Assembly: GCA_949358305.1 (NCBI GenBank)
Contig: OX442315.1
Location: 19,990,427-20,054,426, forward strand
Direction: 5' to 3'
DNA from: Strigamia acuminata
Taxonomy: Eukaryota > Arthropoda > Chilopoda > Geophilomorpha > Linotaeniidae
Length of the DNA stretch: 64,000 bases
A program made the translations under genes and the position numbers. Below, one piece after another: positions 14,901 through 25,449 of the stretch (position 1 is its first letter; every line of letters begins with the position of its first letter). The notes beneath the pieces were generated by a model that was not told the DNA's origin, ran no database searches, and was given only the letters and a program-made list of their open reading frames with translations.

Positions 14901-16680
14901 CAAATAGGTAAAATCTGAGACCCAACTAATAAATCATTTAACTAAAAGAAAAATTCTCGTTTCTCGTTTCACAATTTATATCAATACCATTTCAATTTTC
15001 CCTTTATACCAAATCGTCAAAATAAAGATCACGTACACGTCGACTCATTAAGCAGGGAAATTGACGTTTCCCTTTGTAATTTGTCTTTATTAAATTTTCC
15101 TTGGGTTTCTAACAAGTTGACCATACGTTGGCCAATAAATCAAGTAAAATGCGTTGTGTTTCTTGATGAATGCACGTTTAAGACCACAAACAGTTACATT
15201 TTATGATGGCTGGCTGTAAAGTTTCATGCACAAGTTCCAAAATGAGAAGAACATGTGAACATGGAAAGTAGAACTAACTTAATTGTATTTGCACGTTTTT
15301 TTTTCTATGGAAAAATTATTTATTTATGCAGCTGAGTGTGTAATGGCAAGCATTAGTTTTCACGTCAGACGGAATTAGATTTTTGCATAGACGAGAAACA
15401 CTACGCCAACAGTATTAATACTTGTCAAAATGTCAGATGAGAATCTCGTCATTTCGCATGACTGATCATTTAATTTCACTATACTTAAAGAATAAAAAAA
15501 TAAAAAGTTTTTATGTGTACAGCAATCAACATGCAAACTGTTTTGTGCAAAACTGCACTTCATTTGGTCAAAAGCGACTTGGTAGGAGCGAACTGTGCAT
15601 CTTAAAGTGTTACTTAACGAAGTCACAAGTGTAAAAAAGAAAAGATTTAATACTCGCACATCTTGTACACCATGGGAGAACTTTACACGTAATGACATCG
15701 TTTTTCTAGTTAGCGAAGAAAATCTATGTAAGATCTTATTAGTTTATTTATCAATATTAATGAAATCGAATGAAAAATTTATGAGAAAATTATCGTATCG
15801 TAATTAAATTGTCTCATTATATATTTTAAAGAGAATTAAATAAAAACCATTTGGCTGTTTACCGGTGTATATATATATGTCAAAGCCAATAAGTCGTACC
15901 ACTTATTTCAAATCAGATCAAAATCAAAACGAAACATACACAACAAAATTAATTAATTTCTATAATTTCTAAGCCTTTAACCTCAGGGAGTTTTAAACCA
16001 CAATTCTAAAATTTCTTTCTGGTAGTTCAGGAAAATTGTTTTGAACCATTAATTATTAAAGATTAAACCATAAAATAACAAGAGCACGGGTTATTGCAAA
16101 ATTGATTTTTATTTTTATTTTTTTTTGTTATTGTTTAATTTAAAATCACGGGGTTCTCTTCATCGGTTTCAAGCTGAAACGTCAGTCAAACTTTATTAAT
16201 ACAATAACTTTTTTCCCGTGTAAAAGTTGCTCAACTAGGATGATGACAAAACATGTTTGCTCGTTAAATTTTTGAGTTGGTATCGTTTAATTCCGATCTT
16301 TTGATTAAATTTCCTTTTAACCCTAAGTTAATTTAAAATGTCATCAAAAAATTAATTAGAAACCATTAAAAAAATGACTACTCAAGCTAATCTTGTAAAG
16401 TTCATCAAAGTATGCCAACTGTGTAAGCATATTTTTATTTTCAAGTGCAGTTTCTTTGTAGAAATTAAACAATGACTAGCATGATTGCTTGAAGCGAGCA
16501 TGAGTTTAGGGTAACTCACTAGAGACACTTCAAAATTCTAAGCAGTATGGAGTTTAGGCCCTAAATCTCAATGATAACCATCAAGATAGAAAGTAGCTAC
16601 TGATGGTACTACAAAAAACCAAAATCGTTGGAAGCTGATCTGCCTGCTAAACGATAGAGCTATCGTTAATCAAGTGCAAG

Positions 16681-16888
16681 TGGATATTCAAAAATAATCG
16701 ATTATTCAAGTGTATGTTCAAAAATAATCGATTAATCAAGTGGATATTCAAAATAATCGATTATTCAAGTGGATATTCAAAAATAGTCAATAATTCAAAT
16801 GGATATTCAAAAATAATCGATTATTCAAGTGGATGTGGATGTTCAAAAACATTCAATAATTCGATTCAAGTGACTATTCAAAAATACC
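16681..16888. repeat. 30-base minisatellite, about 6.5 copies
   Basis: Units start at 16681, 16711, 16741 (29 bases), 16770, 16800 and 16830 (expanded to 41 bases), then a partial copy at 16871. The best-kept units contain the 12-base palindrome ATAATCGATTAT at their centre, between TTCAAA and TCAAG. The repeat is almost a multiple of three, so a 68-codon open frame runs along it, but I regard that frame as a by-product. Confidence 0.9.
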
Positions 16889-19800
16889 ATAGTCGATATT
16901 TGGAGTGCTGTAACTATTAGTTAGTTAAATAATCAAATATTTCGTTATGGTCTCCAATTTTAATGTAGAATTCATTCTAGTCACTAAAAGATTAAAATTT
17001 AAAAATTTGATTTTTTGTTTGTTTTTTATTTTTATTTTTGCTTTAAGCCTGCGTACTATTTGCCGAAATTTACAATGTTTAAACATAAAAGAGCAACCAA
17101 ACAAAACAAAAATTTTATTTAAATAAATAAAACAACATCCACCTGTAGTGCATTTTGTTTACTGTTTACATTTCCCATATTTAAGAAGATAGAATTGTAT
17201 CATTTACATGTCAACCGGTAATGTAAAATAAAACTATACCCACAAGTCGTATTTTTACTTTCCGGTATTTGCAATATTTAAAAATTAAAATAAAAAACCA
17301 AGCTTCTTATCAATTCAAAAGATTTGAAGTAAAAAAAGACGAAAGCTCCAACATAAAAAAACAAATAGCTTTATTGACTGAAATAAAGTTGTTTTGATGC
17401 TCCATGAAATACTGTGTTTTCTTTAGCCTAATACCAACCACAATGTTTATCCCCTCTTCAACGCAAAGAACTCTTTCCAATCCAAAAAAACAAGCATTCC
17501 CCACACTTTCCACCTAACAACCCTTAAAATTAATCTACTTTGCATTAAATATTAAAAACCCTAGCAACAAAATTTGGTAAATGCAACGCTATATATCTTG
17601 ATAATCCGCTTGAAGTTTCAGCCGCATAATTCTACCACTAAAAAGCCGTAAATAGTGGGTGTTCATATGAGGTCCACAACATGTGTCGAGCTTCCCAAAG
17701 GTCAACATGTTCCATCAGTACTAAGAATGGGTGAAAAATGAGCAGTGACGGTTGTAATAATTCGTCCAAGTGAAACTAACTTTACTCAAATGGGTCTTAG
17801 GTGTCCACAAGCAGCTCTTGAACCTGTAACCAATTCCAAGTCGAATTAATCCAGGAGATTTAGTTCAACCAACGTGCCGCTTGTAATGTTGACCGAACTG
17901 ACGATATAGGCTCTTCACGGCGATTGGCCGCTCCTCAAGCTTTGCAATGAGCAGTTACCCAGCTTAAAGTTGTTTGGCCTTCTGCAAATGCATGTCAAAC
18001 CAACATAATTTACTCGGCCACAGCTACTAATCCTAATCCCTTCAAAACACTCTTGAATTTATACAAGGAAAAATTTATCTGATTCATATTTCATTCAAAT
18101 TTAAACTCCAATCATTAGAAAAAGCAGATAAAGGACGAAGAAAGCGAGAATATTTTTATACCGCTTCTAATTTATGGAAGAAAAACTTCAAACAGCACCG
18201 AAAATATCGAACGTTAAGCTGGTAGAAAAGAAGTGCCAAGTGATTGATCGCCACGCTATACTTGAAAAGTTTCTATTCATTTCGACCAGTCATCCATAGC
18301 ATCAATATATCCTCCATTGATTGCTTCTTGCTTTTCTCTTCGATAAACGAAAAAGAGAGTACGGGTGCCCACACTTGGTAATCATTATCGAGTGGCTTCT
18401 TGTTTTTTTTCTTCCTTCATTTCTTTCCAGAGATAGTTCTTGGTGACAAGTCTGATTGATCGCCATATTCGAGTAGCTACCCTTCACGGAATCACCTATG
18501 CAAACTGTGGCAGCAACCATTGAGCAGCATCACGTTTGATGCAACACCTGCAAGGATTCACATGAGACTGGTACTTGCTGTATGTTATGTGCCCTCGTGC
18601 TTACTTTTGCCTGTTTACTTTTCGTTCGTCGTGTACACAAATATGTGCTATCTCTGCTAAGTGCATTCTAAAGAAACTAATTGAAATTTCGCATTTCATT
18701 TAATAATAAAACAATTATGTCTGCAACCTTTTTTTCCTTCTCTTTTTTTTTTATAAAAAAAATAAATAAATAAAAAAAAAAACAATAAAAGTTTTTGAAG
18801 AAAGAAAACTTTTCATCGATATTTACTGTGAGTTTCCCACTCGCTCCCCCTCATCATAAATTGATTTAAGTATAGAAAAGAGTAAAAGTGAATGACACTT
18901 TGAACAAATCGTTTAAAACTTTCCCAGCCGCAGTTTAGACAATGTTGACAACATTGGAAAATATTGGGCCTCATCCTTTGTCATCATCTTCCCTTTGTGT
19001 GTGAATCGCCCTTCCAAGTTTTAATCGAATTCGCACTCTTCTGATTCATTATCAGCTTCTAGTCTCACAAGCGTGACGAAGAAGCCCTGCACGTAACCCG
19101 CTTGTCATGTGTCTTAGAAATAAAAAGAAATCCGGATTGTACTAGAGCGCATTACTTAGGTTTCTTTTTCTGTTGTCTCTTTCTTTTATTTCATTTCAGA
19201 TGTTTTTTTTTGGGTTTTGCTGCATTTAAAACTTTCATTCTGCTAAATGCCACAGTTAAATCTTCAAAGAAGAGAATAAAAATAAATAAAAAGAATAGAA
19301 AAAATAGAAAAAAAGCTCTTCATTCTTATACCTTAAATCTTTTTGCTTAGTATACCGCGCTAATTAAATTTGTGGCAATAGGATTTAAAATATTTCCAGT
19401 TTTCTGCACAAAATGTTGGAATCTCTTTTCACAGTTAATTTACAAACATTTAGCAAACTTGGACACTTGTCAAATTGGACTTTACGTCTTATGATTTGAT
19501 TTGCTTCTCACGTGTAACAAATTGGTTTACTAAGTTCCTCATTAATCATTAGGAACAGCTGTGACATTTGCTAAATCTGGTTCTTTTTTCCACTTTGAAT
19601 ATCATACATATACGAACAGTCAGAGAATCTTTTTAAGCAGGTTTTTCCTTTTTCCCGCTGCACTAAAACCAAATTCGTTTTAATTAATAATGTGCAATTA
19701 GTTCCCACTTGCCAAGGATGCATCATTCCTCCACGATGTAGGCTTAATCTTCGAGTATTTAAAGTCTTTATTACCAATTTAGTGCCAATTAATTCAAATT

Positions 19801-22493
19801 TGCCTTCAGTGAAGCATGCACTTTGTCAAGTCGTATAAAAATGTTAATTTGTCATAACTCATGACGTATATTACGCCACCAAAACAGAAATTTGGAGAAG
19901 AAAAGTCCCCCTTAGCACCTACGACTATGTGAAAAACCTAACTGAATTATTTATGAAGAAAAATGAATTATTTACAACTACCGATAACGATTTTAAACTC
20001 ACTCACTAACCTTAACACATTTTAATTAATTTTTTTTATTGAAAATAACCCCTAATTATTTTTTTTTTTTAAATAAACGCAATTAATTTTTTTTGTGTGT
20101 TCGCTTTTTTCCTTTGACAGCTGTTCTTATTAAAGAGAATAGAGATCTTTTTTCTAATGAGCAAACCGATCCGTGTAGGAAATGTTAAGACGGAGAGAAA
20201 CGCACTTAAGTACCGTTAACATGTTGATGTTTTTTACTGGATATGTGCAACATCTTTTTTTCTAGACTACACGACACTTAAGAACGACAAACTTATTACG
20301 AAATGTTGCCAAAAAAAAAAAAAAGTTGCAAAATGGAGATGTAACATTTCTAGCACAACATATTACATTTCGTGAGTAAATTGGTTTTGTCATTTCCATC
20401 CTACTTCAAAATGGCTTGGAATTTTATCGACGTTGGGATATAATGACAACAAAAATAAAAATAAAAAATAAATAAAAAAAAACCTCTCGTAAAGAAAGAA
20501 ACGAATAAATACAAGTTTATAGCCTGGAATTAGTTAGAGGTCGAAACTCCATGCTGGTTCAATAAATTGCATTGGCAGGTTAGAAGCCAAGAAATTAAAG
20601 ATTTAAATTTTGCATTTTTTTCTTTCCTTTCCTCTTTTTTTGTCTTTTCTTTGGATTTCGTCCAAAAAGTAAAGACACACTTTTTCATCCTTCTAATCTA
20701 ATTTTAATTTCCCTCTGAAAACCAACTTTAAAGCAATATTTTTTTTAAAAAACATAAAAACAAGTTAAACATAAAACATGATCATTTGGTTTCTAAGAAC
20801 AGCTTGAAACATTAAACCAAACGATGGTTTCTGGTGACAACATAATTAGATAATGTTATGCATTATCCCGAAAACAATTTCGGACTAAGTACAGTATGCA
20901 GGAAAAACAATTCAAACCCTTCCTTTTACCATTCTATAACTTATTTATTTAGATTTTTTTTATTTGTTCCATGTAAAATGGGTTAATGTCACCTAGAGCA
21001 AATTGCATGTATTCATGAGAGACTTTAATTGAACCTCAAAATGACGCCCTTTCAACACTCAAGGGACCTTTTAAGATTCGTCACCGTATCCTGGGATTCA
21101 TCCATCTGAATTAAGTTCCCCCATAAAATAAACAATAGGGATCTCAAGCATGTGGCTTTTAATCAGGGGTTTTATTTTATTTTTAAAGGATAAAAAAAAG
21201 AAACTTCCATAAAAACTTAATTGAAATTTTAAGTCATCATAGGAAATTATTCTTTCTACAGCTGGAAAAAGAATGTTGAACCTGTCAGTCATAACGAGCT
21301 TGAATATCCATCCATGGATAAAAAAAATCAATGTGACAGTTCAATTGTCTTTCGCGTCTAGAAGTGAGCCCCGGATCAGTAATTTACCTTCGAATTTCAT
21401 CACAAAATATGAATAAATTAGAATTTCTAATGTACAAAACCAGAGATTATTTGCAATTCAATAGATGCGTTCAAAGTTTAGATTATTACCGTTTATGCCG
21501 TTTATAAAAACGGCCAGAATAGTATGCAAAAACGTGCCTAATCGTGTATGTGTTCGCTTTTAGGCCTGTTTGTTGTATCGCGCAAATACACGGTGCATAA
21601 AAATTCCTCTTCTTTCATTTAGCCAACGAATTGTAGTTGAGGCTCCCCTTATTTAAACAAAATTTATCATTTACTCACATTTTGGGATGTGGATGCTTCA
21701 CCTAAAAGTGTTTATGACACTTGAAAGTCTGATCCGTCGATCTAATTTTCGAGGCAACCATTTTGAATTTGGTTGTAAAAACCAAAACCCGGCATAAATC
21801 GATTCATTACCCACTCCAGTTGAGGTTTTAGTTATTGCGGTTTTTGGTGATGGTTTTGGGCCGTTTTTGATGCCATTCCGTTTATAGTAACGTTAAAAAC
21901 CGTAAAAACCGAAACTTTGAACGTGCCAATGTTCTCTGCAGAGTAAAAATAAGATTTGCAATTTTTTTCCATTAAAAATTAAAATCTGTTTCTACTTTTT
22001 CAACAGCGAAAACCACTCTTTTCTCCCATCACAAAGTTTCCGCCACACGACCCATGGTTTTCTGTCTTGGATTTTAAATCCCATTTGTCCATCTTCCTTC
22101 TCTTCTTGTCAGTGACGTTTCAGGAAAGGAAACTGCTAGATATTCGTTTAAGGTTATACCATCTGGCGAAGCATAGGTATGGACATGAATATGTTATTAC
22201 CATATTTAATATTTATGATCTTGTAAAAGTTGGAATCACGGATGACAACTGTAATATATAAATCCCACTGCCACAAAAAGGAATAGTAGCTAGTTTCAAC
22301 AAATCAATACGGCTCATTGTCTGTACAAGACAAACAGTCCAGATCCAGAAGAATTCCAGACTGGAAATCGATCCTGACTGCTGGTCAAGCCGCATTAACC
22401 ACTATGATACTGGGAACTTGCGTAAATGTATTTAAAATTCAAATTTTACACAGTTGTTCACTTCATTTGATGACGTTATAATAACATTTTAAC

Positions 22494-22523
22494 CGTTTTG
22501 ATGACGTTTTTATCATCAAAACG
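22494..22523. repeat. Perfect 11-base inverted repeat (hairpin)
   Basis: The arms CGTTTTGATGA (22494-22504) and TCATCAAAACG (22513-22523) are exact reverse complements around an 8-base loop. The arm core TGATGACGTT also occurs about 30 bases upstream, so this may be a remnant of a small palindromic element. Confidence 0.75.
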
Positions 22524-24331
22524 TTCATTTCCAATCGCATTTTATGACAAAAACGACTTTTCTCGTCATAAAAATAAAAATAATACTCCGTAATAAAAAT
22601 AATTAGGAAAAGTCAACGTGAACTATTGGTTCAAATTTATGATCTTGAACTTACATTAGTTCACTTTGAAAAAAATTAGAGTCAACGTAAACGTCCCTGC
22701 GTAACTGAACAAATTTAACCTTCCCTCTCTCATTGTAGTCAATGTTATCACCTGATCTGATGTATAATTACTGTTCTTTGTGTAATTCTAGGCTCAGAAT
22801 ACCAAAAATGACGTTCATTTGCTGACAAACATCTAGACGAAGACGACTGCATACACTGGTATATAAATAAATTCGTCAACAATTTTTCATAGGCAGCCTG
22901 AAGTGTGAAGAATCTAAATAACAACAATCATAAGACTGTCCAGATCCGGGCTCATCAATCACTCATCCATGAGTAAATAGAAAACGGCGTGTCAATTTGG
23001 CAGATGTCTTTGACATCAGCAAATAGAAATTGTCTACGATGAAGAAGAAGGCTGTATCCCAAATCATGTCTTTCACGTCTCTCCTCAGTTTGTAGGAACA
23101 GATGTTTGGCTGGAGACAGCCGCTTAGCGCCAAAACTTTGTTTTCTTTCTGCGAAAGAGAAATTGATTGCTCCCATAAAAACTTTTGTAACGGTTTCAAA
23201 TCAGAACTGTGAAAATCGTGTGTGTATCCAGACGTTTCAACGCATAAAGATTTAATAGATTGTTAATTTCGTAATATTTGCATTTGAATGGCAAATTAAC
23301 ACTCATAACTTTTTTTTATGTTCACCAAAATTATGTCATTTAACAACATTTTTAATTAAAAAGTCCAATATTTTTTTCTATTTTAGCCAATAAAAAAAAA
23401 CGTTGCAAACCAACAAGAATGTAGTCCTAAAATAAAATTGACGTTTTTATATATTTAAATTTAAATTCATACATTTTTTTTAAATATAAAATTGAAAATT
23501 AGATTTAAAAAAAAAAAAAAAAATTGAAAATAAGATTTAAAAAAAAAATAAAAAAAATAAAAATTGAAAATAAGATTTTAAGCACGTACATCTTTCAATT
23601 CAAGATATTATGTTCGGAGCCAATTGTGTCGGGAATAAGAATTGACACTGCAACTACAACTAAAAGGTATTTGACTGAAATGAGATGCAAACTACACAAG
23701 ACACGACAGCTTCTGTTTATTCCACGCGATAACATGAATAATTCAATCCTTCCAATATGCAAACAAGAGCAATCTGCAGATCTGCTGTGTATGGACTATG
23801 GAGTGGGGATTTATCTCAACCTAATCTACACGAAACATCCAAAAGCAAAACTCCTCGTCTAACGAAATAATTCAGCAACATTCCCAAAAGGTGTCTGAAT
23901 ACTTAATTTCCCCTCACCTACTAAAAATCCAATATTATTTGCTCTAAACTTGTTTTCAAAAAATGCCGAACTAAGCTTTAAAACCTTATTTTTTTTAATT
24001 ATTCAGCCCACTTACAAAGTAATTCATTCTCCCCAAGTATCACCCTAATGTTTTTTACAAGGCAACTGAGATTAATGATAAAACTTTAAAGGAGGCGCCT
24101 TCAAATTCATTAGATCACAATCTATTCCCTTGAAAAATCTCTCAACTTTACCCGTTTTCTGGCCTAATTCTCTCCAGAGAGATGAAACCAATCAATCACC
24201 ACTTGCAAGATCCGAATAAGCACTGGCAAAGAAAGAAAAAAAGACAAGATTTCTATTCCTTTTTTTTTTTTTAAAGCTAAGAAGAACAAATGTCTGCCTG
24301 CCTGAGGTTGGAATCGAAAAAGAAGAATAAA

Positions 24332-24336
24332 GTTTG
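24332..24336 (+). repeat. Target-site duplication, left copy (GTTTG)
   Basis: GTTTG directly precedes the first LTR, and the same five bases directly follow the second LTR at 29115-29119. A 5-base duplication is the usual footprint of copia integrase, and its presence shows that both element ends are original. Confidence 0.9.
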
Positions 24337-24515
24337 TGTTGGAATGTTTTATACGTCATCTCGGCATGATGTTTTGTATTGGACCACCCACTGGTCACTC
24401 CCTTTCCCCTTCACCCTTCACTTCCTGTCCTACTAGAATAAACGCTAGTCGCAGCACAAGTTGCTCTGCGACCTAAAATATATATATCTACATAAATCTA
24501 ACTCATCCACCATCA
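24337..24515 (+). repeat. 5' LTR of copia element
   Basis: The LTR is 179 bases, begins TGTTGGAATG and ends CACCATCA. By eye it has no difference from the 3' LTR at 28936-29114. AATAAA at 24437-24442 is the likely polyadenylation signal and helps mark the R region. A short AT-alternating tract follows it. Confidence 0.95.
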
Positions 24516-24530
24516 GGTTATGGGTCCAAC
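24516..24530 (+). other. Primer-binding site, initiator-tRNA-Met anticodon-region type
   Basis: Directly after the LTR comes GGTTATGGGTCC. It closely resembles the Drosophila copia primer site, which pairs with the anticodon region of initiator tRNA-Met rather than its 3' end; copia is primed by a 5' half-molecule of that tRNA. One base in the first twelve differs from the fly site as I remember it. The remaining 205 bases up to the gag ATG form the untranslated leader. Confidence 0.75.
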
Positions 24531-24735
24531 ACCTGCATACACTACGCAACAGTGAGTTACGAACATTTTTCCCGAAAAATCGCAAAAATACATCAAAAAT
24601 CGAAAAGTCAAGCCGTGAACGAGCGACCACGTGTACACCCGAGCCGAGAAAGTGCATCAAGCCACATCAAGCCGTGTAACCACAAAACGCAATTCAGTGC
24701 CAGGCAAATATTTTTGAACTTTTGAAAAACGAAAA

Positions 24736-25449
24736 ATGGAATCTGTTCGAGGTTTTAAAGTAGAAAAACTCGGTGAGGACAATTATGAATCTTGGAAAAC
24801 TGAGATGAAAAACGTGTTAATTTGCAACAAACTTTGGGCGTACGTGTGCAAACGTACAGTCAAACCGGAGGCCACGGAGGAAGCCCCAAATACCACGGCA
24901 GTGAACGAATGGCTAGAGAAAGACGAAATCGCTCTCGCAACCATTGGATTGGGCATAAACCGCACGCACCAAGGCGCCATCAGCTCAGCCACAACGTCCG
25001 CCGAGGCTTGGGACAAGTTGGAAGCATTCTTTCAACCGAAGGGCCCGCACCGAAAAATGTTTTTGTTCAAAAAGTTAATCAACATGAGAAAATCCGACGA
25101 CGAGACGATGAATGCTCATTTGAACAATTTCGATGAAACAGCACAGAATTTAAAACAGACCGGTAGTACGCTCGACGATGATTTGTTGGTGATTTTGCTA
25201 ATGGACACGCTTCCCGACACGTTCGCATTGTTCCGCTCATCAATTAAAATGAGAGAAACGTTACCCGACCTCGCCGCAGTAAAAATTAAATTGCTGCAAG
25301 AAGACGAGGACTTACGTAAAAACGAAAAGGCGCCGCAAAATGCTTTGGCCGCCAAAACTTTTGCCAAAAACAACAACCATCCATTTAAATTTAAAGGAAA
25401 ATGTAATAAATGCGGTTTGGTGGGACATTTGGCAAAAAGACTGCCGTAG
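24736..25449 (+). CDS. copia Gag (nucleocapsid-type), frame interrupted at zinc knuckle
   Basis: This is a 237-residue open frame with a clear ATG, 220 bases after the LTR. Residues 1-190 match the copia Gag fold (UBN2/retrotran_gag class): the N-terminal GEDNYESWK region, then the AWDKLEAFF segment and the LLVILLMDTLP segment. Gag forms the virus-like particle that packages element RNA. A CCHC zinc knuckle starts near residue 223 with C-x2-C-x4-H, but the frame reaches TAG (25447-25449) before the last cysteine. That cysteine codon lies in the +1 frame just after the five-A run at 25434-25438, so one extra A explains the break. Because the break destroys the knuckle of the main Gag product, I favour an indel over a programmed shift. 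Confidence 0.9.
   Translation: MESVRGFKVEKLGEDNYESWKTEMKNVLICNKLWAYVCKRTVKPEATEEAPNTTAVNEWLEKDEIALATIGLGINRTHQGAISSATTSAEAWDKLEAFFQPKGPHRKMFLFKKLINMRKSDDETMNAHLNNFDETAQNLKQTGSTLDDDLLVILLMDTLPDTFALFRSSIKMRETLPDLAAVKIKLLQEDEDLRKNEKAPQNALAAKTFAKNNNHPFKFKGKCNKCGLVGHLAKRLP

Larger units (their letters stand above)
1..24331. other. AT-rich non-coding stretch, no recognisable gene
   Basis: No open frame here looks like a conserved protein. Frames longer than 60 codons are short, low in complexity or on both strands at once, as expected by chance in AT-rich DNA. The stretch contains many A and T runs, a minisatellite near 16.7 kb, perfect inverted repeats near 7.1 and 22.5 kb, and an (AC)8 run near 8.9 kb. 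Weak exon candidates at 10790-10999 (+) and 12598-12687 (-) are described under findings. The segment could be intergenic, or intron of a gene whose exons lie outside the window. Confidence 0.6.

Noticed and set aside
16714-16920. 68-codon repetitive open frame
   Set aside because: It is only the translation of the 30-base minisatellite, whose unit length happens to be a multiple of three.
25434-25449. Programmed +1 frameshift between gag and pol
   Set aside because: Without the shift the main Gag product would lack the last cysteine of its zinc knuckle, and copia elements normally use a single frame. A second break at a T run also argues for indels.
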